From Paracraurococcus lichenis (GTDB lineage: Bacteria > Pseudomonadota > Alphaproteobacteria > Acetobacterales > Acetobacteraceae), in the NCBI RefSeq assembly GCF_030657435.1, contig NZ_JAUTWS010000008.1:62001-126000 (forward strand): 64,000 nucleotides of DNA, in the 5' to 3' direction. Under the pieces are notes generated by a model. It did no database searches and was not told the DNA's origin. It was given only the letters and a program-made list of their open reading frames with translations. The stretch's first letter is position 1. Each line of letters opens with the position of its first letter. Position numbers and translations under genes: made by a program. Positions 1 to 8,900 of this stretch are shown here, piece after piece.

Positions 1-511
1 TGGTGCCGACCACGCTGCTCAGCACCGAGCCGAGCTTCAGGTTGGCGTCCTCCAGCACCTTCTGCAGCCGCTGGACGTGGCTCGCTTGCTCGCGGACCAG
101 TTGCTTGCGGGTGCGCAGCAGGGCGCGCATGGCCTGGGTCGGGGCGTCCGGCACGAAGCTGGCGCGGACCAGGCCGTGGGCCAGCAACTCGGCCAGCCAG
201 GTCGCATCGGCGACATCGGTCTTGCGGCCCGGCACGTTCTTCACATGCGCTGCATTGGCCAGGATCAGGGTCAGGTCGCCGTCCGACAGCACGTGCCAGA
301 CCGGCTTCCAGTAGACCCCGGTCGCCTCCATCACGGCGTGGGTGCAACCGCACCCGGCCAGCCACTCGCCGAGCGCCAGCAGCCCCGGCGTGGTGGTGTC
401 GAAGCGGCGGACCTCCACCTCGGCGCCGCCCGGCCCGGCCAGTCGCACCGCCGCCACCACGCTGTCCTTGTGCACATCGAGACCCGCACAACGCGGATAG
501 AGCACCTCCAT
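1..511 (-). CDS. IS110-family transposase, N-terminal part (cut by window edge)
   Basis: Reading leftward from an ATG at 511, the frame stays open to the first base of the window (about 170 residues). It shows the IS110 DEDD-type recombinase N-terminus: CAGLDVHKDSV at residues 8-18, then MEATGVYWKPVWH, then the conserved stretch NAAHVKNVPGRKTDVADATW. These carry the first acidic catalytic residues of the RuvC-like domain. The C-terminal serine (Tnp20) domain lies outside the window, so I cannot tell whether the copy is intact. IS110 enzymes move circular intermediates and use a structured RNA from a non-coding end; the candidate end here is 512-838. The insertion sits directly upstream of opgH. 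Confidence 0.9.
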   Translation of the reverse strand, partial: MEVLYPRCAGLDVHKDSVVAAVRLAGPGGAEVEVRRFDTTTPGLLALGEWLAGCGCTHAVMEATGVYWKPVWHVLSDGDLTLILANAAHVKNVPGRKTDVADATWLAELLAHGLVRASFVPDAPTQAMRALLRTRKQLVREQASHVQRLQKVLEDANLKLGSVLSSVVGT

Positions 512-838
512 CGCGCCCTCCTCTGCCGCCGCCGGCGCAGGAGGCCCAAGGATCCAAAGTCTAAACAGCGCGCTCCAGGGCCATGCAGCCCTTGGCGCAA
601 TCGGGGGTGCTTCGGGCCTCCCAGGTCCAACTGATACGCGGGCTCGCTCGCACCATGACAAAGCCGACCTCTCCGCCGGCACCCACCAGCCTGCCACAGG
701 TTTCATCCCCGGCGGGTCGGCCATTCCGGTGGGTAACTGATACTGACCGGCAGACGTCGAGACATCTGCCGGTCAGTATCAGGGCGGGGTTGGTGTGGCG
801 GCTGCGCGCCCACCAATAAGCCATAACGGTCAGCATTT
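512..838. other. Non-coding stretch between IS110 transposase and opgH
   Basis: No convincing gene is visible in these 327 bases. Because the transposase reads leftward, this is its 5' side. In the IS110 subgroup the element's left end, with the bridge-RNA gene, lies upstream of the recombinase gene. The true element boundary must fall somewhere here, and the remainder is the opgH leader. The nine bases AACTGATAC occur at 638-646 and again at 736-744. A long perfect inverted repeat lies at 737-782. The bridge-RNA assignment is inference from family biology; I did not fold the sequence. Confidence 0.45.
737..782. repeat. 18-bp perfect inverted repeat with 10-nt loop
   Basis: Arms 737-754 and 765-782 are exact reverse complements (CTGATACTGACCGGCAGA and its complement), separated by 10 nt. 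There is no T-run on either side, so it is not a standard intrinsic terminator. It lies 57 nt before the opgH start. It could be a REP-like palindrome, which IS110 elements are known to target, or part of the IS end. Confidence 0.8.
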
Positions 839-2587
839 ATGCTGGCCGGTATGAGCCCGCGCAATTTCGCCACGCTGCCCGGCGAGGGTCCCGGCGTGCC
901 TCATCCGCCCCTCGGCCTGCGCCGCCTCGCCTTCGCCCTGCTCGGCCTCTGGCTGGCCGCCCTGCTGCTGTGGCTGGCGGTGCGGGTGCTGGCGCCCGGC
1001 GGCTGGACGGTGTGGGAGGTGCTGGTCTTCCTCTGCTTCGCCGGCACGGCGCCCTGGACGGCGCTCTGCGCCGCCAATGCGCTGGTCGGGTTCATCATCC
1101 TGCTGCGGGCGCCGGACCCGCCGGCCGCCGTGCTGCCGGCGCTGCGCCGCGCGCGGCCCGGGGCGCCGGGGCTGCGGACCGCAATCGCCGTCTGCATCCG
1201 CAACGAGGCCATGGCGGAGGTCCTGCCGCCGCTCGGCCGGCTGCTGGACGGGCTGGAGGCGGCAGGCGCGGCGGACCGCTTCGTGCTGTGGTTCCTCTCC
1301 GACACCGCCGATCCGGGCATCGTGGCGGCGGAGGCGGCGGCGATCGCGGGCTTCCGCGCGGCGCGCCGGGGCGGCATCGCCGTCCACTACCGGCGTCGGG
1401 CGGCGAATACCGGCTTCAAGGCCGGCAACGTCATGGACTTCCTCGACCGGCACGGCGGCGATGCCGAACTCATGCTCTGCCTCGATGCCGACAGCGAGAT
1501 GACGGCGCCGGCCGTGCTGCGCCTGGTCGCCTGCATGGAGGCCGATCCGCAACTGGCCATCGTCCAGCAGCTCATCGTCGGCCGGCCGGCGACGGCGGCC
1601 TTCCCCCGGCTCTTCCAGTTCGGCATGCGCGCGGGCATGCGCGCCTGGGCGACCGGCCAGGCCTGGTGGCAGGGACCGGAGGGTCCCTATTGGGGCCACA
1701 ACGCCATCATCCGCATCGAACCCTTCCGCCGCCACTGCCGGCTGGAGGCGCTGCCGGATGGCCGCCCGATCCTCTCCCACGACCAGGTGGAGGCGGTGCG
1801 GCTGCACGCCGCGGGCTGGAAGGTCTGCTGCCTGCCGGCGGAGGAGGGCAGCATGGAGGGCAATCCGCCGGCCCTGCCGGAGTTCATGGCGCGCGACCTG
1901 CGCTGGGCGGCGGGCAACATGCAGTACTGGGACCTGCTCCGCCTGCCCGGGCAGACCTGGATGGGCTGCTGGCAGCTCGTGCAGGCGATCCTGCTCTTCC
2001 TCGGCGCGCCGCTCTGGGTGGGCGTGCTGGTCTTCGGCGCGCTGAACGCCGTGACGGGAGGCGGGGAGGCGACACCATTCGGCTGGCTGCTGCCCCTGAT
2101 CGCCGCGACCTGGGCGATGCTGCATGCGCCGAAGCTCACGGGCTATGCCGAGGTGCTGCTGCGGCCGCACCTGGCGGCACGCTATGGCGGGCGTGGCGCC
2201 TTCCTGCGCGGCGCGCTGGCCGAGCTCGGCTTCACCACGCTGCTCGACCCGATCTCCATCTTCAACAAGGCGATGTTCCTGCTGGCGCTGCCCTTCGGCG
2301 GGCGGCGTGCGGCCTGGGCGCCGCAGAACCGGGCCGACCGCGGCGTCGCCAGGGGGGATGCGGCGCGGCTGCTCTGGCCGCACACGCTGTTCGGCGCCTT
2401 GGTGTTCGGGGGGCTGGCCCTGGCGGCACCGGGGGCGCTGGCCTGGGCGCTGCCCTTCGCCGGGGGGCTGCTGGCGGCGATTCCCTTCTGCGTCCTCACC
2501 GCCTCGCCGGCCGTCTCGGCCCGGCTGCGGGCGGCGCGGCTGGCGGCGACGCCCGAGGAACTGGCGGCGGGACCGGCGCCGCCCTGA
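839..2587 (+). CDS. opgH: Glucans biosynthesis glucosyltransferase H
   Basis: This is an inner-membrane family 2 glycosyltransferase that builds the beta-glucan backbone of osmoregulated periplasmic glucans from UDP-glucose. It has 582 residues, shorter than the E. coli enzyme (about 850) but typical of alphaproteobacterial forms. Two N-terminal membrane segments (about 28-85) precede the GT2 domain. Visible motifs are NTGFKAGNVMDF, CLDADSEM (metal-binding DxD near 215), SHDQVEA (near 313) and RDLRWAAGNMQYW (the RxxRW motif near 350). Hydrophobic segments follow to the C-terminus. An ATG at 851 is an alternative start. The partner opgG, usually next to opgH, is not visible; an IS110 element lies upstream instead. 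Confidence 0.88.
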   Translation: MLAGMSPRNFATLPGEGPGVPHPPLGLRRLAFALLGLWLAALLLWLAVRVLAPGGWTVWEVLVFLCFAGTAPWTALCAANALVGFIILLRAPDPPAAVLPALRRARPGAPGLRTAIAVCIRNEAMAEVLPPLGRLLDGLEAAGAADRFVLWFLSDTADPGIVAAEAAAIAGFRAARRGGIAVHYRRRAANTGFKAGNVMDFLDRHGGDAELMLCLDADSEMTAPAVLRLVACMEADPQLAIVQQLIVGRPATAAFPRLFQFGMRAGMRAWATGQAWWQGPEGPYWGHNAIIRIEPFRRHCRLEALPDGRPILSHDQVEAVRLHAAGWKVCCLPAEEGSMEGNPPALPEFMARDLRWAAGNMQYWDLLRLPGQTWMGCWQLVQAILLFLGAPLWVGVLVFGALNAVTGGGEATPFGWLLPLIAATWAMLHAPKLTGYAEVLLRPHLAARYGGRGAFLRGALAELGFTTLLDPISIFNKAMFLLALPFGGRRAAWAPQNRADRGVARGDAARLLWPHTLFGALVFGGLALAAPGALAWALPFAGGLLAAIPFCVLTASPAVSARLRAARLAATPEELAAGPAPP

Positions 2588-2713
2588 CGTCTCCGCCAGT
2601 GGGCTGTGCGACGGCGGTTGCTGTGGGCCTGCTACACCAGCATTGGATCGCGCTCGCGCGTTCCTGATCCGCAACGTCGGCGGCCGGACCAAGCCGCCTG
2701 CGTTACGGGCGCC

Positions 2714-4012
2714 ATGGAACGATCCGGCCTTACGCGACGGGCTATGGGCGGTCTGGCACTCGGGCTGCCGGCGCTGGCCGGCTGCGCGAGCATCCCTGTC
2801 CTGCCCGATGGCCCCGCCGATCCGATGGAGCGCCATGCCCTGGTCGCGGAGGCGCTGGACGGCGCGCCGCTGACCGAGGGCAACAAGGTGGACGTCCTCG
2901 ATGGCGGCGGCGCCGCCTTCGCCGCCATCTTCCGCGCCATCGCCGAAGCCCGCGACTACGTCCACCTGGAATACTACACGCTGGAGGATGTGCTGGTCCC
3001 CGGCACCATGGGCCCGCACCTCTTCGACCTGCTGGCCGTGAAGCTGCGCCAGGGCGTCGCGGTGAACCTGATCCATGACGGCTTCGGCTCCTCCGCCACG
3101 CCGGCCGGGGCCTTCGAGGCGCTGCGCGCCGCCGGCGCCCGGGTGATCGTCTTCAACCCGATGGACCCGCTGGAGGCGAAGCGGGGCTGGGCGCCGAACG
3201 CCCGCGACCACCGCAAGATCATGGTGGTGGATGGCCGCATCGGCGCGACCGGGGGCGTCAACCTCTCCAGGGTCTACCAGAATCCCTGCCAGGTGGAGAC
3301 CGCGCCGCAGGATCCGGAGACGGCCTGCTGGCGCGACACGGCGCTGCGCATCGAAGGGCCGGCGGTCGCCTCGCTGCAGCGCCTCTTCCTCGAGACCTGG
3401 TCGAAGCAGGGTGGCGAGCCGCTGCCGCGGCGCGACTGGTTCCCGCGCCTCGACGCGCGCGGGCCGGCGCGGGTGCGCATCCTCGGCAGCGCGCCGGGCG
3501 AGAAGGAGCCACGCTACTACGTCACGCTGATGTCGGCGATCGCGGCGGCGCGGCAGCGGATCTGGCTCTGCACCGGCTATTTCGTGCCGACCTGGCAGCA
3601 GCGCCGGGCGCTGCGCGCCGCCGCGCGGCGCGGCGTGCAGGTGCGGCTGCTGCTGCCGAGCGTGAGCGACGCGCCGCCCGCGCTCGACGCGCAGCATGCC
3701 GCCTATGACGACATGCTGGAGGCCGGCATCGGGATCCGGGAGGTGCAGGGCGCCATCCTGCATGCCAAGCTGGCCGTGGTGGATGGCGTCTGGAGCGCGA
3801 TCGGCTCCTCCAACCTCGACCGCCGCAGCGTCGCCTGGAACAACGAGGTGGATGCGGTGGTTTTGGGCAGCGACACGGCCGCGCGGCTGGAAGCGCTGCT
3901 GCAGCGCGACTGGGAGCGCGCGAAGCCGGTGACCCTGGCGGAATGGGAGGCGCGGGGCCTGGGCGAGCGGATCCGCGAGCAGACCTCGCGGCTGGTCATC
4001 GACCTGCTCTAG
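2714..4012 (+). CDS. Phospholipase D / cardiolipin synthase-like lipoprotein
   Basis: The 432-residue protein carries two PLD (HKD) motifs: HRKIMVVDGRIGATGGVN near residue 165 and HAKLAVVDGVWSAIGSSNLD near 350. This is the arrangement of cardiolipin synthases, which join two phosphatidylglycerols or transfer a phosphatidyl group. I start it at the ATG at 2714 because the next residues form an export signal with twin arginine (TRRAMGG) and a lipobox LAGC. A longer frame reaches back to 2606 but is Arg-rich and unlike a protein. A predicted lipid anchor is unusual, since most bacterial Cls enzymes have N-terminal transmembrane helices. The stop overlaps the stop of the converging gene within 4009-4012, beside a 61-bp repeat. 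Confidence 0.78.
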   Translation: MERSGLTRRAMGGLALGLPALAGCASIPVLPDGPADPMERHALVAEALDGAPLTEGNKVDVLDGGGAAFAAIFRAIAEARDYVHLEYYTLEDVLVPGTMGPHLFDLLAVKLRQGVAVNLIHDGFGSSATPAGAFEALRAAGARVIVFNPMDPLEAKRGWAPNARDHRKIMVVDGRIGATGGVNLSRVYQNPCQVETAPQDPETACWRDTALRIEGPAVASLQRLFLETWSKQGGEPLPRRDWFPRLDARGPARVRILGSAPGEKEPRYYVTLMSAIAAARQRIWLCTGYFVPTWQQRRALRAAARRGVQVRLLLPSVSDAPPALDAQHAAYDDMLEAGIGIREVQGAILHAKLAVVDGVWSAIGSSNLDRRSVAWNNEVDAVVLGSDTAARLEALLQRDWERAKPVTLAEWEARGLGERIREQTSRLVIDLL

Positions 4013-5493
4013 CCTTTTGATTTGTAGAGCAGATTCACGCCTCCGAGCGTCTCCACGCTGCGGCGATCTGCTTTAGGCGGCCAGGCCGCGCGCGGCATCT
4101 CCGCCATGGCGGCGAGGTCCGGTTCCACTGTCGCGCCCAGGCCCGGCGTCTCGAGCGAGCCGATCTCCAGCACGCCGTCGCGGATGCGCAGGCGCGGGCC
4201 GCGCGGGGTGTCGGCATAGAGGTCGGGATGCGCCTCCAGGAAGCGCACCGCCTCGGCCTTCGGGCGGCCGGCGAAGCCGGCGACGAAATGGTGGCCGTTG
4301 CGCTCGACATGCGCGAGGCCGAGCAGCGCGACCAGCGCCAGGTCCTGCTGCAGGCAGACGCCCGGCAGCGTCGTCAGGTCCTCGCCCGAGAGGAAGTACC
4401 GCCCGCCCGCGGCGTTCCAGGCATGGCAGCGCGCGAGGTTGAGCAGCGACCGCCAGATGCCCTTGCAGGACTTGCTGGATACGCCGGCATAGCCGAGCGC
4501 GCGGGCCCGCGGGAAGGCGTCGAGCGGGCCGTCGCTCTCGTCGATGATCACCGGCCTGGCCGCGGCGAGCGCCGCCATGCCCGTCTCCAGCGCGCGGGCG
4601 CGCGCCACCGGCTGCTCGATATAGACGATGGAGGCACGGAGCCGGGCGAGCCGCGGCTCCGCCTGCATCGCGTGCCAGAGCGCGAGTGCGCCTTCGGCAT
4701 CGGCATACTGCTCGTTGCCGTCGAGGGTCACGTGATAGCCGTGCAGCCGGTCGAGCACCGCGGCGATGCGGCAGAGGCGCTCCAGGTCGGCCGCGACGTC
4801 GCCGCAGAGCTTCAGCTTCCAATAGCGATGGTCATAGGCTTGTGCGACTTCCTCCAGCGTCTCCGGCAGGCCATCCTCCACGCGCGTCGCCTGGTCGGCC
4901 GTGGTGATGGGATCGACCAGGCCGACGGTGTGGCGGGCATGGATGCGGCGGGCGGGAGACAGCCCGGCCAGCATGGCGGCGAAGTCGAAGCCGGCGAGGT
5001 CCGGCACCACGGCATGCGGCGCCATGCCGCCGAGATTGGCGCGCATGCCGGCGAAGAAGGAGAGGCCGTGCAGCTTCAGCAGCGCATCCAACGCGGCGCG
5101 ATCGACCAGGGCGCGGCCATAGCTGGCGATCAGCGGGTTCAGGCCCTCGGCGGTGCAGGCGGCGGCCTGCGCGGCATAGCCATCCGCGAAATGCCCGAAG
5201 GCGGCGTTCGGGCCGGCGGCGAGCGCGGCCTCGCAGGCCAGCTCGAGCGAGCGGCGGAGCTGGTCCTCGTTCTCCGCGTCGGAGAGCGACGGGTCCTTGT
5301 CGAACCACTTGGCGGCGAGGGTCTCGGCGGCGATGCCCCAGGCCTCGCGCCCTGCCTCGTCGCGGATGCGGAGGCGCAGCACCGCCTGGCGGCCCCGGGT
5401 CATGGTGACGGCGCCGAAGCGGAAGGGTAGGCGGAGGGTGAAGGGCCATTCCCGGCGCTCCACGGCCGTGATGGTGAAGCGGGGAGGCATCAT
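4009..5493 (-). CDS. Enolase-superfamily (mandelate racemase/MLE-like) enzyme
   Basis: About 494 residues from the ATG at 5493 (a second ATG follows immediately). The barrel shows the KLK pair of the superfamily, TLDGNEQY and YIEQPV (metal ligands Asp and Glu), and VIIDESDG. These are the signs of an enzyme that abstracts a proton alpha to a carboxylate. The substrate cannot be read from the sequence; acid-sugar dehydratase or epimerase activity is possible. The last 22 or so residues (from KADRRS onward) are encoded by the 61-bp dispersed repeat at 4016-4076, so the native C-terminus was probably slightly shorter. A frame extension to 5571 exists but adds low-complexity sequence. Confidence 0.75.
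   Translation of the reverse strand: MMPPRFTITAVERREWPFTLRLPFRFGAVTMTRGRQAVLRLRIRDEAGREAWGIAAETLAAKWFDKDPSLSDAENEDQLRRSLELACEAALAAGPNAAFGHFADGYAAQAAACTAEGLNPLIASYGRALVDRAALDALLKLHGLSFFAGMRANLGGMAPHAVVPDLAGFDFAAMLAGLSPARRIHARHTVGLVDPITTADQATRVEDGLPETLEEVAQAYDHRYWKLKLCGDVAADLERLCRIAAVLDRLHGYHVTLDGNEQYADAEGALALWHAMQAEPRLARLRASIVYIEQPVARARALETGMAALAAARPVIIDESDGPLDAFPRARALGYAGVSSKSCKGIWRSLLNLARCHAWNAAGGRYFLSGEDLTTLPGVCLQQDLALVALLGLAHVERNGHHFVAGFAGRPKAEAVRFLEAHPDLYADTPRGPRLRIRDGVLEIGSLETPGLGATVEPDLAAMAEMPRAAWPPKADRRSVETLGGVNLLYKSKG
4016..4076. repeat. 61-bp dispersed repeat, copy 1
   Basis: It matches 28226-28286 at 57 of 61 positions in the same orientation. The outer part can pair (AGCAGAT with ATCTGCT) and the inside of this copy has AGCGT-CTCC-ACGCT, so it folds as a nested hairpin. 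It sits between two convergent genes and supplies the C-terminal codons of the minus-strand enolase-family gene. A REP-like element is the simplest reading. Confidence 0.85.
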
Positions 5494-5982
5494 GGCGCCG
5501 GCCCTCTCGGAACTTGCAATCTGCCCTCGCCGACGCTCGGCTGCATCGCCTGGCCCGGGCCGGGAGATCACAGCCTCGCCCGCAGGCTCGGGCCCGTCCA
5601 GGGGTCGTTATGGCGACATGGCCGGGCGGTGCAGATAGCGGGCTCGTTCGAGGAACGCGCCACTCTGCCCCTGGTGTGGCGCGCGGCGCCTTGCGCAACC
5701 TGGATTGGAGGCAAAGAAGTGTGCCGTGCCCGACGGCTTGGCGCGGCATTCCGTCGGTGCCGGCGGATAGGCGTGAACCGCGCTGGTGTCGAGCTCGTCG
5801 AGACTGTCGTGCCAGGACGAGGGACGTCTCGCCATTATGACACCGCGCAGGTGCTGCACGATATGCGGCACCAATCCAGTTTCATCCAGAATGGTACAGA
5901 CTAGAGAAACAAGATCGCGCGAACTTGTAATCAAATTTTTAGATGGTTATCCTGACCGAAACCTCATGAAGGCGCGCCGACA
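5494..5982. other. Intergenic region with A+T-richer right half
   Basis: This 489-bp stretch separates the enolase-family gene from the large glycosyltransferase. No reading frame here looks like a protein to me; the frames present are Arg/Ala-rich or lack recognisable features. Bases from about 5890 to 5960 are visibly richer in A and T than the surroundings, as expected for a promoter region or for recently acquired DNA ahead of the glycosyltransferase gene. Confidence 0.5.
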
Positions 5983-8900
5983 TTGCTTTCGACCGAGTGC
6001 CTTGAGATCGTGCCAAGAGAGGCCGCGAGGCGGCCTCTGGCATTCACGGGTGAGAGGCTCACTTCAGCGATCGCCGGGCAGGTCGCGGTCGAACACCAGC
6101 ATCGTTACCTTCTTGCACGCGATTACTGCCGGGGCCGCGATGTGCTCGACGTGGCTGCAGGTGAGGGATACGGGACCGCTTTGCTGTCGCAGGTCGCCCG
6201 TTCCGTCATCGGGGTCGAGATCGATGCGGCGACGGTGGGCGCCGCTGGCCGGGAGTTCGGCCGCGGCAATCTCCGATATCTCTGCGCCGACGCGCGGTCC
6301 CTGCCATTGCCCGATGCCTGCGTGGACGTCGTCGTCTCCTTCGAGACGCTCGAACACTTCGATCGGCAAGACCACTTTCTGGACGAGTGCCGCAGGGTCT
6401 TGCGCCCCGGCGGCCTCCTGATCATCAGCACGCCCGACAAGGCCGTCTATTCCGCCCCGGGCGCGCCTCCCAACCCGTTCCATGTCCGCGAACTGGACCG
6501 CCCGGAATTCGAAGAACTGCTCTGTGCTCGTTTCGCCAACTGCGCAATCGCGACCCAGCGCCCGCTGATCGGTTCAGCGATCCTCGGGGAGGGCCGCCTC
6601 GCGCCGCGCGTCTTCGATGCGGAGCCGGACGACCGTTTCGCCGCCGCGGCGCATCTGACGAGGGCGCCGTACCTCATCGCTTTCGCCTCGGACGCGGATC
6701 TGCCATCGCCGGTGGCGAGTCTGCTGATCTCCCGCGACGACCTCGACACGGACCTGGCCATGCGCCGCGAGGCCGAAGCCCAGGCGAGGGACGCCCTCGC
6801 GCGCGCTGCCGACGCCGCGGCGGCACTGGCCGACTCGCAGGCCGGCGCCACCGAAGCCGCAACCAGGGCAGCCGAGGCAGAGGCACGGCTCGCCGATGCC
6901 GCGATGCGGTTGGCAGAGGCGGAATCCCGGCTGGCCGAAGCCGGAGCGCGGGCCGCGGGCGCCGAGCGGGGGCTTGCGGATGCCGCGGTGCGGGCGGCGG
7001 AGACGGAATCCCGGCTGGCCGAAGCCGAAGCGCGGGCCGCGAACGCAGTGGCGCAGCGCGCCGCAGCCGAGGCGCGTGCTGCCGAGCTCGCCATGCAATT
7101 TCATGCTTTTGAGGCGAGCCTCGCCGGGCGGGCCGCTCGGCGCGTCCAGCACTGGGCGGCGCGCCGGCCACGGGCGATGCGGCTGCTGCGGCGCGCCACA
7201 CTGCTTGGCTGGTGGACATTGCGCGGCCAGTTGCCGATGCGGGTCGGGCTCTGGCTGCGCCACAGGCGACGTTTGCGGGAGATCGGCGCTCCGAAGCCGG
7301 AAGCCGATACCGATATCGGCCGCTCCCGCGAGGCGCCCAGGCCGGAGACATGCGCGAAGCTGCCGTTGCCGTCCGACATCCGCCTGCCGCCGGCGTCCGC
7401 GACGCCCTTGGTGTCCGTCATCATTCCCACCTATGGCCAGGTCGGGTTCACGCTGCGCTGCCTTGCCTCGATCGCTGCGGCGCCGCCGCGCGCCGGCATC
7501 GAGGTGATCGTGGCCGAGGATGCCTCCGGTGATCCGGCCATCGCCAGCCTGCGCGAGGTGACTGGCATCACGTTGCGGGAGAATGCGGCCAATCTCGGTT
7601 TCCTGCGCTCCTGCAACGCGGCCGCCGCCACGGCACGGGGGCGCTTCCTGCTCTTCCTCAACAACGACACGGAACTCCTCCCGGGTGCGATCGATGCATT
7701 GGTGGAGCTTGCCCAGGCGCGCCCCGATGCCGGTCTCGTCGGTGCCCGCCTGGTCTACCCGGATGGCCGTCTCCAGGAGGCCGGCGGCATCGTGTGGCAG
7801 GACGCGTCGGCCTGGAATTACGGCCGCTTCGACGATCCGCGCCGTCCGGAGTTCAACTATGTCCGCGAGGTCGACTATGTGTCGGGCGCCGCGATCCTGG
7901 TGCGGCGGGACGTCTTCGAGCAACTGGGCGGCTTCGACGACATCTTCGCGCCGGCCTATTGCGAGGACACTGACCTGGCATTCCGGATCCGTGCGATCGG
8001 GTTGAAGACCCTGTACCAGCCGCGGGCCGTGGTTGTGCACCATGAGGGCATCTCGCACGGCACGGACACCACGAGCGGCGTGAAGGCCTATCAGGTCAGG
8101 AACCAGGCGGTGATGCGGGACCGCTGGGCCGGCGTTCTCCTGGCCGAGCACTTTCCGAATGGCCAGCAGGTGCTGCGGGCCCGCGACCGCGCGCATGGCC
8201 GGCCGGTGGCGCTGGTGATCGACCACAAGGTGGTGGAACCCGACCGCGATGCCGGGTCGCGCACCACGCTGGAGCACATGCAGGCGCTCCTGCGGGCGGG
8301 TTGGGTGGTCAAGTTCTGGCCCGACAACGGCTACCCGACGCCCGGCTATACGGAGGCGCTGCAGGATCTCGGGATCGAGGTGCTGCACGGCCCCTGGAGC
8401 GGCAGCTTCGCCGACTGGATCGCGGCGAATGGGGGCCAGATCGACGACGTCATCCTGAACCGCCCCACGCTCGAGACGGATTACCTGTCCCTGATCCGCG
8501 CTTCGAGCCATGCACGGGTCGCCTATTACGGCCACGATCTGCATTTCGCGCGGATGCGCCGCGAAGCGGAGGTGACCGGCATCCCCGAAACCGGACGGCG
8601 AGCAGAGCTGATGCTGTCCGCCGAACTGCGGCTCTGGGCGGGTTCCGATGTGGTTCTCTACCCGTCGGAGGAGGAGGCGGCCGAGGTGCGTCGCCTCGCG
8701 CCGGGGACCGATGCGCGGGTCGTCCTGCCCTTCGCCTTTGCAGAGTTTCCGCGGCGCAGCGTGGTGCCACCTCCCGACGGCGGCATCCTTTTCGTGGCGG
8801 GATTCGCGCATCGGCCGAACGTGGATGCGGCGGTATGGCTGGTGCGGGAGATCCTGCCACTCGTTCGCCAGGTGCGGCCCGGGGTCGGGCTGGTCCTCGC

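Noticed and set aside
830-3763. A minus-strand frame of 977 codons opposite opgH and the PLD gene
   Set aside because: High G+C makes long antisense frames common. The sequence is Gln/Arg/His-rich and unlike any protein family.
5608-5934. A minus-strand 108-codon frame before the glycosyltransferase
   Set aside because: No recognisable domain, no good ribosome site, and it overlaps an equally unsupported plus-strand frame.
6840-7090. Direct repeats in the glycosyltransferase gene, considered as a CRISPR-like array
   Set aside because: They encode heptads of a coiled coil, remain in frame, and lack uniform spacers. No cas genes are present.
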